A stretch of 64,000 nt of DNA. It comes from Lineus longissimus (Eukaryota > Nemertea > Pilidiophora > Heteronemertea > Lineidae). The stretch covers positions 13,826,001-13,890,000 of the forward strand of contig NC_088316.1 of the NCBI RefSeq assembly GCF_910592395.1, read 5' to 3'. Position 1 is the first letter of the stretch. Each line of letters opens with the position of its first letter. Both the position numbers and the translations under genes were made by a program. Shown here one piece after another: positions 39,101-47,767 of the stretch. The notes under the pieces were generated by a model that worked only from the letters and a program-made list of their open reading frames with translations, did not search any database and was not told where the DNA came from.

Positions 39101-40465
39101 TAGCGTGGAGTGTGGATGGGAAGCAAGGAAGCTAAAATATGACAGTAAAAATGTTCCTGGTGGCATGTTTCCAATAATTATCCTTGCACATGAAAAGGGC
39201 ATGTGGTCTGATGAGGGAATGATCTGTGCTTGTGTCGGAATGAAGAAGCATAGGTCCCCTGCTGGCGAGTTGCAATCAAGAAAAGATGTCAGGGTCTATT
39301 GTCGGTACAGCAGGTTGCTGTGCTTTGAACCTCACTCGTTAAGTGATTGACCTCGTTCCACAGATGTATAGTTGGAAACATACAACAGGGCTGTATATAA
39401 TTTCTTGGGCCTAGAGGGGCAGTATGCTCTCTGGGGGTGGGCAGATCACTACTTTTCACCGGCCCCCATTCTAAATACGGCCCTGCTGAAGAAACCTACC
39501 TTGTATATATATTTCATCACCACTTAAGTTTTTGCCCCAATTTTATTGTAAGTATACATAACTGACAGGTGTCCCTGTGTGCACCAACCAATTACTTGTC
39601 AGGATTTTCTGTTGACCACGAGCTTGATAAATATGAAAGTTTCCTGAAAATATTGGAAGACCTATTCACACTTGTCATTCTGCTGTTGTCTGATCTATTG
39701 GAAACTCTGATCTTCTTGTTGCCGTGAACAAACCTCCCGGGATGTAGAAATTCAGAGATTATTATCGTCACGCGCCAACCGGTGTGGCGCTTCGCAATGT
39801 GAAATCAACCTTTTGCACTGATTGCTTCCATAATTGGACAAAACATCAGTGTTTGATAGCTTTGATCGTGTGAATGGATCTTCCTTCATTTCTATTCCAC
39901 AAAACCTAAATATCCCTGCCCTGTTTTGCAATCCTCTGATTGGGAAAGTGAGGGCTGTTCAGTTTAACATGCGTCCCTTTTATATGCTGCACGCTCTTAA
40001 TATATCATAAATCATTATTATTTATTACCAGGATATTTGAAATGACCCATTTTATGAGGGTTTCCTGATAGGTTTCCTCTAAGAGAGATATGTCAAATTA
40101 GAGGCAGATTTCAGATTTTTTTTACCTCGTACTAATTTTGATGGCTTGAATGGAAAGATATCTGTCCCAACTCTCTGTGTGTTTGAATTTTCCGAAAAAT
40201 TTAAATTTTCTACTGGTTGTGATAGAAGACAAAATATCGTTATGTTGTTAAATTTTATTATGTGACTTGTTCTGTTTATGTAGTCTATTGCTCTTTATAA
40301 AGGTAATATATAAATGTATCGAGTTGTGGGCAATCACAACTTGAATACCGTGGTCAAGAATAATGACATCAATTATCTTCTCTTTTCAGGACATTCAAGC
40401 GTAAGAAAACCACAGAGGAAATCAACTTGCCTGAGATGGCGGACGAAAATGGAGAAAAGGCCTAA
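23524..40465 (+). CDS. SLC22 family organic ion transporter (MFS)
   Basis: Nine coding exons: 23524-23934, 24303-24406, 25558-25712, 26110-26278, 26566-26799, 28431-28645, 35174-35282, 36410-36622 and 40390-40465. All have GT-AG borders and matching phases, and give 561 aa, the normal size for SLC22. TM1 is at about residues 20-42. It is followed by a large extracellular loop with Cys residues and four N-glycosylation sequons (NTT, NAT, NVS, NGT), a hallmark of this family. Then come WDLVCDSRW, the MFS loop motif DKFGRKP (about 171-177), PESVRW, LDRLGRR (about 401-407), EVFPTCVRN, and PETLGRPLPETVED (about 517-530) at the C-terminal side. SLC22 carriers sit in the plasma membrane and move organic cations, anions or zwitterions such as carnitine. 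Which substrate this one uses cannot be read here. The ATG sits shortly after a 5' UTR acceptor. The tail is charged and cytosolic. Confidence in family and gene model is high; subfamily is open. Confidence 0.95.
25737..25966 (-). repeat. tRNA-derived SINE, second copy/family
   Basis: On the minus strand it has an A-box-like GTGGCACAGTG (25944-25954) and a B box GGGTTCAAGTC (25901-25911). The tail carries GTAAGCGCTATATAAG near its 3' end, matching the tail of the 5.8 kb SINE. It lies in SLC22 intron 3, just after the donor at 25713, in the antisense direction. The body differs from the first SINE, so it is either a diverged copy or a sister family sharing the tail. Confidence 0.75.
27016..28070. 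repeat. Composite repeat: hairpin, CGT microsatellite and ~300 bp tandem units
   Basis: It begins with a hairpin AGCTCACCTCT-TAGC-AGAGGTGAGCT (27016-27041), runs into a CGT/GTC microsatellite (about 27058-27147) and then into about three diverged tandem units. Landmark CAAGGTCACAGAGGTC starts at 27405, 27706 and 28018, a period of 301-312 bp. Each unit also contains ACTATTGA, GGTACACAT and CACCAGGGGG-like blocks. It fills much of SLC22 intron 5. No coding capacity beyond the Arg-rich chance frame in the microsatellite. Confidence 0.8.
27058..27147. repeat. (CGT)n trinucleotide microsatellite
   Basis: An almost pure CGT repeat bounded by CCGTCGTCCGT imperfections on both sides. Read in either direction it gives a spurious poly-Arg frame. 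Confidence 0.9.
28646..35173. other. Large SLC22 intron 6, no gene found inside
   Basis: This 6.5 kb intron has no recognisable nested gene. Near 32.53-32.72 kb is an AT-rich stretch with several TTTCGC/GCGAAA-like words that resembles a degraded repeat. Near 31.39-31.45 kb are short GGGACACCTTT repeats. Everything else looks like ordinary AT-rich intron. Confidence 0.5.
35509..36344. mobile_element. Foldback-type transposable element with 9-bp target duplication
   Basis: The left arm (about 35509-35645) and right arm (about 36200-36344) are inverted copies. Each is built from short tandem units of the type GGTACAGGAAAAAA (left) or TTTTTTCCTGTACC (right). The 9-mer CTGCAAATG occurs directly at 35500-35508 and 36345-36353, consistent with a target-site duplication. 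The inner ~550 bp holds GGGGCGGATCCAGG and no transposase frame. It lies in SLC22 intron 7. Long inverted arms made of internal tandem repeats define foldback elements; the 9-bp duplication would suit a Mutator-like source, which is inference. Confidence 0.75.
37395..37858. mobile_element. MITE with ~26-bp terminal inverted repeats and TAA target sites
   Basis: The left end AGGCCGGTTTACACATGC and the right end (complement AGGCCGCTTTACACATGC) match over about 26 bp with one mismatch. Both ends are flanked by TAA (37392-37394 and 37859-37861). The interior is rich in GAAACATG or GTTTC words and holds no transposase. A third inverted copy of the AAAAGTTGCATGTGT segment lies inside near 37488-37502. 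A TAA duplication points to a PIF/Harbinger-type mobiliser. It sits in SLC22 intron 8. Confidence 0.8.
37943..38145. repeat. Palindromic minisatellite with 61-bp higher-order unit
   Basis: About seven copies of a ~30-bp unit centred on the palindrome ATCAATTGAT. Two unit types alternate (CTAAGTAATTATC and AGAAGTAATTATC starts). CTAAG recurs at 37943, 38004, 38065 and 38126, an exact 61-bp period. It lies in SLC22 intron 8, 85 bp after the MITE. Confidence 0.85.
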
Positions 40466-43400
40466 AATGTTGAAGGACTTCATCTCTTAACCCCTTATAC
40501 AGTAAACCGTGAATGTATTGGCAAACTTAACCATCTTCAGTTCGTGAGAGACTAAGTTTTGCTTTGCTGCAAAAATCAAACGCTATTCAAATATGAAATT
40601 GATATATATTAAAATTCACGTTTTTTTTAAACTAGTGGTTGCAAAGTGCAATGCGCACGACAATTTCACAGTTTACTGTAAATAGGAAATTTGGTGCATT
40701 ACAAGGTGCAATCGAGCTTTTTGACTCGAGTTCAAAGATATGATTTTGAAAACATTTCTGGAAAAACAGCCATTTTGTTATGAATGTATCTATACATTTT
40801 ATTTTTGGGGGGGTTTTTCTCATGTTTCAGTTTGACTTGCGTGTAGTATTTCATTCAGTCCTAGATGCTTAGAATTCCATTCAACGATTTCTTGTTTGCT
40901 TTAGTCTTTACTGCCCTGATAAAAAATTAACAAGTTTTTCGCCAAAGCTTTTTTCAGATTCCACATAATGATCTGTTCACCAGCGCTTTGAGATTATTAC
41001 TATCCTAGTCTCGGCAGAAAACTTGCTTGGGCTTCAGGAGGCTGCTGTAAAGGCCTCAATTGAACTCGATCAGTTAAAAAAGTACTGACTTGACCATATT
41101 TTGACTCTTTGAATGATGAATGAAATATAAGTTTATATTGTGTTCTTTATTAAGTCTTTTTTTTATTGATTACAAACAAAATTGTGAATTTCTCACTTTT
41201 GAGCATACATCTAAAAATTGAGAAAAAAGTTTTTCAATCAAGAATATTTGCAAGAGTCTTTAGTGCCAGTTAGTCTGAGTTTAAACATGCTGCAATTTTA
41301 AACGGTACAGTTTGAACCAAAACAGGTTTATTCTTCACGTGTTTATATCACACGTGTATACGTGTTTATAAGGAAGGAATGATGGCCTGTTGTGATTGTG
41401 ACGTCACAAAGGGTATAATTTAGATCCAAAGTTTCATATCACTCATTGAAAGATTATTACATTTAAAAACTACAAGACATTGGCAACTATAATTTGAAGA
41501 CAATCAAGAGACAATCACCGACTGGCCAAAGGAAGTAACTGTCAATCAAATCAATTAAACTTTTTGTGATGTCACTGGAGGTTATCACAACTTCATTGTG
41601 ATCACTGAACCGGATGTGTTTCACATGGGTTAGAAAACCTAGTCGGAAAACACTTGGTGCCTTTAAGAATGAATAAAATAATGAAAAAAATCTAAATCAA
41701 ACAGTCAGCACATGGACTTGGCCAAGCAGTGTAGTCATTTGACAGTTGATGTGTCCGTTTGAAACAATAGAGTATAGGCATTCCAATAGGCAGGAATGAT
41801 TTTCCCCAGGGTATACTCAAAATTTCATCAAATCTCAGAAACAATTGACATAACATCTGTCACAGCAATGCCATACCCTGGTGACAGTTGGTGCCATTTA
41901 GCAGCACGCCATAGTTTTTCTTGTAATCGATTGAGTTACTGTGACATGAAAATTAGTATGTTCCAAATTGCTTACTGTGGTAGAAAATTCTTGATGGGCA
42001 ATTTCTGGTGCTGTCATTTGTATTATATTGTGTGGAGGGGTAATGAATTTTCTGAAAATTGTTTAAAGGGTTTTGAGTGTGGTGTATTTTACAATATAGA
42101 ACCAAGTTTGTTGCTCTACACTTGATTACTATTTTGATTGTCTGAACATAATGCCGTGCTATCAAGATATACCTTGGATGTTGTTGTTCATGGGGTTGAT
42201 GATACCCTTATTGGGTATTTGTGCCAGATAAAGTCTATTCAAGTAAATGTTTTCTGTTGATCACCAAGCTGTTTTGTTTTATCTTTGTTGTGTGTTGTCC
42301 TTATGTCTATTTGTTTTATCGTGTTCATAATGAGGTATTTGAGAGAATTTGGTGTATTGCATCCATGCATCCACATTCACCAGGACATGTATGACAATCA
42401 CAATGTGTACTTGGAGTCTCCTTTCAAAACTTTTAACCAAATTTAAAATAAAACCGTAACAACTTTTTAAAACCTTCTCTATCCAGATTTAATGGAGACC
42501 ATTGTGGCCTAGGAGAAGTAACATTTTTAGTTGATTAGTTGGGTCAAACAAACAGATTAATGCACATATACATTCAGCATTGCCCCAACTGTATTTGGAG
42601 GTTCCATGCGAGAGTATTTGCTCAAAATTCTGTAAACCTATGATGTTTGCGATCGTTTCATATCCATCTTTGTGAGGCAAGTGTGAACCTGATCGCATCA
42701 ACAGTTTCAGCTGCCAACATGAAATTAACTCCACGTGAAATGCGAAATGAGCAAATTCGCGAGCTTTTGGCTCCGCGAACATTATGTGGTTTACAGTACT
42801 AAGTAGACATTCCCAAGCTGTTGACGAACATAATACTCCATTTTAAGAAAAGATGGCACTGCAAGCAAAGACACCTAAAATGGCGGAGGAAAATTTGTGA
42901 GTATTTTGCTTCTAAAAGGCTGGTTCTTAGTCATGCCTTGTCCATTTCTTTTCTGTGTAAAATCACCAAAAATCAGAGTGCTGTTTTTTCGTGAAGTGGA
43001 GTATTGGTGAAAATCGTTTTTTATGTAATAGCTACAAGTATGATCAAGAGAGATTAAAACAGGATTTCTTTCAAAACCAAAAAATTAAGAAATTACGATG
43101 TAATTTTAAGTAATTTCTTGCCAATTCTTGTAAAATTAAAGAGGCATCTTACATGTATGTACTTAAAATTGAAGAAAATCTGGCTGACTGCGCAATGGGA
43201 CCTTTTCCTGTGTTGACATTTGGTAGACCAACATAACCTTTATTAGTGTATTCTTTATGTATTTAAGGTTACTAAGTATCCGTAAGACCTGCCACATTGT
43301 AAATTGGCTAAAAATGGGCTGAATTTGTACCCCCTTAAAATAAAACAGTTTTTGAGATGAGGGGTATTATCAAGTGACAAAGTTGGTATACCTTAATTTG

Positions 43401-44350
43401 TCGATGATCCATCAACACGGATTTATTTTCAGGGGGGGGGGGGCGTTCAATCATGCGCAATAAATTCTGTACATTTGTTTGCGATTTCTGTAGTATTTAT
43501 GCATAATTAGCATGTATCCATGTACATTGTATAGTAGTAGATTTGATTTCATGCAATGTTGGTTTAATTCACATGTACATTTTACATGCATTGGTATTAG
43601 CAAGTATGGGTTAAAGAATCTCCTATCGATACTTGCTATTAGTCAATGCACTGGCTGTACTGGTAGGCCTAAACTTGCATTGAAGTCATTATGTAGGTTA
43701 TCTGGGAATTAGCATTTTAATTTATGTAGTCACTTTAACAAAGATGTCGGCACAAGCTGCCAATGCATTCGATCCAAAATGTAGTGTAATTAGGATGTTC
43801 ACTGCTGGTTGTTGGTTTCAGCGATCTTCGTATATCTGAGCATGAAACTTTGGTATGCTGAACTCTAGGAAGAAGTTTGGTATGCCCGACTTGAAGAAGA
43901 TCCTTGGGATGCTGAAGTTCAGGAAGATTGTAAACCTGATTACGCATTTTTTTGTATCTTCTAACTGACAATGTGATGAGGCCACATGAAATAAATCAGT
44001 CGGTGATTATCCCCACCTGACCCAACAAAACATCCCCGACACTAGATCACTTTTGGGTGACCATCTTTCTCAAGGAGGATATCCTCAGAAAAAAACATAC
44101 CACAAATTTACCCAAATACGAGAAAAACCATGATCTCGAATTTCATATTTTACATGTGGCCATGATACATATTTGCAACCTGATTACTGTAACCAGTTGA
44201 AACCAAGATTAGTTAGACTGTGGAAATGAGTAGACTATATTTTGGATGACATTTATGAATAAATTGGTGGTTTTCAGACAAAAAGTGTCCTTTTTCTATG
44301 TACCCTGTGTTAACATTTCCTGGAAGAGTGCCCTTTCTGATGACAACAGG
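40466..44350. other. Convergent intergenic region after the SLC22 gene
   Basis: No gene is recognised. A possible ATTAAA signal for SLC22 lies at 40608-40613 and an AATAAA at 41672-41677. A SINE fragment lies at 40.98-41.1 kb. A stretch around 42.66-42.80 kb with CGAAATG, AATTCGCGAGC and TTTACAGTAC looks like a degraded repeat. A run of 12 G occurs at 43432-43443. Confidence 0.45.
40979..41095 (-). repeat. SINE body fragment
   Basis: The order of words (AGCGCTTT, ACTATC, CTCGGCAGAA, GGGCTTCAGGAGGCTGC, GAACTCGATCAGTT) follows the body of the 5.8 kb SINE in the same orientation. The tRNA-like head is missing, so this is a truncated, diverged copy. Confidence 0.65.
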
Positions 44351-44353
44351 ACC

Positions 44354-44737
44354 GTGATCAACATCTGGTTGTCTGATAGACGTTAACAGTCTCAAGCAGG
44401 CTCATGATCAACAACTGGTTTCTGATAGATATCAACTGTCTCAACCAGTGTGTACATCAGAACCATGATCTACAACTGGTTTCTGATGGATATCAACTGT
44501 CTCAACCAGTGTGTACATCAGAACCATGCTCTACAACTGGTTTCTGATGGATATCAACTGTCTCAACCAGTGTGTACATCAGAACCATGATCTACAACTG
44601 GTTTCTGATGATATCAACTGTCTCAACCAGTGTGTACATAAGAACCATGATCTACAACTGGTTTCTGATGGATATCAACTGTCTCAACCAGTGTGTACAT
44701 AAGAACCATGATCAACGATGGTTTCTGATAGATATCA
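44354..44737. repeat. 61-bp minisatellite, left part
   Basis: ATG-anchored units start at 44404, 44465, 44526, 44587, 44647 and 44708: 61 bp each, with one 60-bp unit. The core words are CTACAACTGGTTTCTGATGG and ATCAACTGTCTCAACCAG. A degraded unit lies before 44404. The array stops at GATATCA (44737), where the LINE begins, and resumes at 47188. Confidence 0.9.
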
Positions 44738-47187
44738 TCATTCTCGGTGATGTCAACTTCCACATGAACGAACCAGACAAACCGGACACTGCTCGCTTCA
44801 ACGACATACTAAGCTCAGAGAATCTCTCGCAGCATGTGACCTTCCCAACACACACTTCTGGTAACACATTGGACGTTGTCCTAACCCGCAGTGACGATAA
44901 TTTACTTCGCAACATCAAGCAAGGAGACCAACTATCCGATCACAGCTTGGTCATTTGCGAGGTGCTTCATCCCAAACCAAAGCCTCTACGTGTCGAAGTA
45001 ACAATAAGGAAACTCAAGGCAGTGGATGTTGCTGCTCTGAAACGGGACATAGATAATCTCGACGAACATATGTGTACCGATGACATGGATGTTGTGACAA
45101 TCTGCGATCACTACAATAGTTCCCTCGCAGACATTCTTGAGAAGCATGCCCCGTCAAAGAAGTGCACGATTACCGTCCGCCCGAGTCACCCGTGGTACCC
45201 TGACGACCTTAGAGCCATGAAGTGTCAGAAACGAAAGGCTGAACGCAAATGGCGCGACACCAAACTGACTGTCCACAAGCGGATATGTATCGTGACATGA
45301 GAGACCGCTACAACAGCATGCTCGTGAACGCCCAGGCAACGTACTACAATGCGAAAATACAAGAGAATTGCAGGAATCCCAAGGATCTGCAGAAGATCTA
45401 CAACACCATTCTGCACCGAACCCGAGAGAGAAAGCTCCCTTCCTCCTCAATCGGCCACGTACTTGCAAACAAATTCGCAGATTTCTTCACTGACAAGGTC
45501 GACAAAATACGAGCAAACCTTCCAATCGTACCGCCAAGCCCAAGAGACAACGATTACAATCCGGTCGTCGACGGTGCCTCTATACTGGTTCTCGCTCCAG
45601 TAAACGAGGATGTTCTGAAAAGGATAATCAACCAATCGCCCACCAAGACATGTGAACTGGACCCACTGCCCACATCGCTACTGAAAAGCACTGTGGAAAG
45701 CCTGCTGCCTCTATTGGTATCAATCGTCAATAAGTCGCTGGCGAGTGGTACAGTTCCCGAGTCGATGAAAGTTGCGCTTGTGTCCCCGATCATAAAGAAG
45801 CCGTCATTAGATCCTGAATCGCTGGCCAACTACCGTCCAGTAAGTAATCTGCCTTTTCTGTCGAAGGTACTCGAAAAAGTAGTGGCTGCAAGGGTAAATG
45901 CATACATGGACTTACATGACCTCCATGATGTAATGCAGTCTGCTTACAAACCAAGGCACAGCACGGAAACTGCACTCATTCGCTGCATGTTAGACAAAGG
46001 AGGTGCTGCTATTCTTGTGCTTCTCGACCTGAGTGCGGCATTCGACACTGTCGACCACAGCATTCTCCTGGATCGAATGAAGTGCATAGGTATCGACGGC
46101 TCAGCTCTAGAGTGGTTTAAATCGTACCTCTCGGGCAGGATTCAGTACGTGACCATACAAGGAAACCGATCAACTCCTCGTCCACTCAAGTGCGGCGTTC
46201 CGCAAGGTTCTGTGCTTGGACCTCTCTTGTTTCTGATTTACGTGCTCCCACTCGGCCGCTTGATACAATCACATGACCTAGACAGACATGGGTTTGCCTA
46301 TGACAACCAGTTGTATACAGCAATACAAAGAATACACGACGCCATCGCGGTACGGTCTGAGTGTCGAAGGATCGAGGTCTGCCTTGTTTCCATACGGGCC
46401 TGGCTGACAAGGAACTTTCTGAAGGGTAACCCACCAAAAACGGAGATCCAACTGTTCGGTACACCACAGCGCTTGATTGCACTATGCATCGAATTCCTGT
46501 CGATTGACGGAGTCGAGGTTAAGGTGGCAAACGGCCCGGTGCGGAATCTTGGAGTCATGTTCGACTCTGTGTTGTCTATGACCTCACATGTGAATAGCAT
46601 TGTTAGCTCAGGTAATTTCCATCTCAGAAACATCGCGCAGACTCGAAACATGTTAACACGAGACGCGACAAGAACTTTCGTTCAGGCTCTTGTGTTGTCC
46701 AGGCTGGATTACTGCAACAGCCTATTGTTCAATATATCCAGTGAACTCTTATCAAAACTACAAATGGTGCAAAACAACGCCGCACGTCTGGTGACTCGTA
46801 CTCGCGCGGATTGAGTTTGAAATCCTAACAGTTGTCTACAAATGTTATCGCCAACTGGCCCAGAAATATCTGGAGGAACTGTCAGTGCCGTACGCACCAA
46901 AGCGTGCACTTAGATCTGCGGACAAGAACCTTCTCGTCACCCCACGGTTCCAAAGCTCGAGTTTTGGCGGGAGAGCTTTCAGCTCAGCGGCCGCATTGGC
47001 TTGGAACTCTCTCGGCCAAGGCCTACGCCAGGAGGACACTCTGAACAAGTTCAGGAAGGCTCTAAAAACTGAGCTTTTCAGAAAACATTTCTCACGCAAC
47101 TAATGACTGTCAACTATAGTGGGGAGCGCTTTTGAACATTTCCAAATGGAAACAGCGCTTTATAAATTTAACTTTTATTTATTTATT
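44738..47187 (+). mobile_element. 5'-truncated, defective CR1/L2-type LINE
   Basis: The element enters inside the endonuclease domain (ILGDVN, then LTRSDD and SDHSLVICEV, which are late APE-endonuclease motifs). It continues into a reverse transcriptase: NYRPVSNLPFLSKVLEK, LLDLSAAFDTVDH, and GVPQGSVLGPLLFLIYV. It ends with the typical C-terminal tail and an A/T-rich TTTATTTATTTATT 3' end. It is broken. The reading frame shifts between about 45249 and 45300. The catalytic YxDD box reads F-A-Y-D (46294-46305), losing the first aspartate. A stop at 46812-46814 coincides with an apparent deletion before the remaining C-terminal frame, which ends at 47103. The 3' A/T-rich tail and 5' truncation fit target-primed reverse transcription. 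Confidence 0.9.
45249..46814 (+). pseudogene. LINE reverse transcriptase reading frame (inactive)
   Basis: This is the longest frame in the LINE, 521 codons, covering the linker and the RT fingers, palm and thumb. The palm A motif (DLSAAFDTVDH) is intact at about 46026-46058, but the palm C motif has Tyr at the first catalytic Asp position. The upstream endonuclease part is in another frame ending at 45300, and the C-terminal ~100 codons are in a third frame. No activity is expected. Confidence 0.85.
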
Positions 47188-47345
47188 ATCAACTGTCTCA
47201 ACCAGTGTGTACATCAGAACCATGATCTACAACTGGTTTCTGATGGATATCAACTGTCTCAACCAGTGTGTACATAAGAACCATGATCAACGATGGTTTC
47301 TGATAGATATCAACTGTCTCCACCAGGTGTGTACGTCGGAACCAT
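47188..47345. repeat. 61-bp minisatellite, right part
   Basis: Units continue in register with the left array (ATG or ATA anchors at 47222, 47283 and 47344). The array restarts at ATCAACTG, exactly where the left half stopped, with ATCA present on both sides of the LINE. Confidence 0.9.
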
Positions 47346-47565
47346 ATTACACTCACGGGAAGTTGGCCATCGGCGATTCAACATCAATCTGAAAGTGGCA
47401 GTGTTTTAGAAGGGATGCACCACAGACCAACGATGATACCCAATATTCATTTCTAATGATGGTGTAGAGAGTCTGGCACGGACCTCTATACAAGACTGTT
47501 CTATGTAAGTCGTTGGATCAGATTATCAGGAAAAAGCGAAACACATATCAGAAAATGAACACTAC

Positions 47566-47571
47566 TTTAAT
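47566..47571 (-). terminator. Candidate ATTAAA polyadenylation signal of the glycine-receptor-like gene
   Basis: ATTAAA on the minus strand about 200 nt after the TGA stop. It is the nearest signal-like hexamer in the right place. This is a weak call. Confidence 0.3.
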
Positions 47572-47767
47572 CTAGTCTGTACAAATCCTTTTTACATTTG
47601 ATAGAGAACACAATGACACACACCAAACATCTAAAAATCAAGTCACTACACTGCCTAAGCTCAATATCACTGGAACAATACTTGCAATTGATAATATCCT
47701 GGCGGACACAACAGCTGCGCTGTTGATCGAATAAAGAGATCACGCCCTATACAAACTGACTACCATT

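Noticed and set aside
42660-42801. Possible exon with AATTCGCGAGC and TTTACAGTAC words
   Set aside because: It looks like a degraded dispersed repeat similar to the stretch at 32.53-32.72 kb, with no coding motif.
44511-44702. Repetitive frame reading NWFLMDINCLNQC-like units
   Set aside because: It is the 61-bp minisatellite translated; a 60-bp unit breaks the register and no start context or domain exists.
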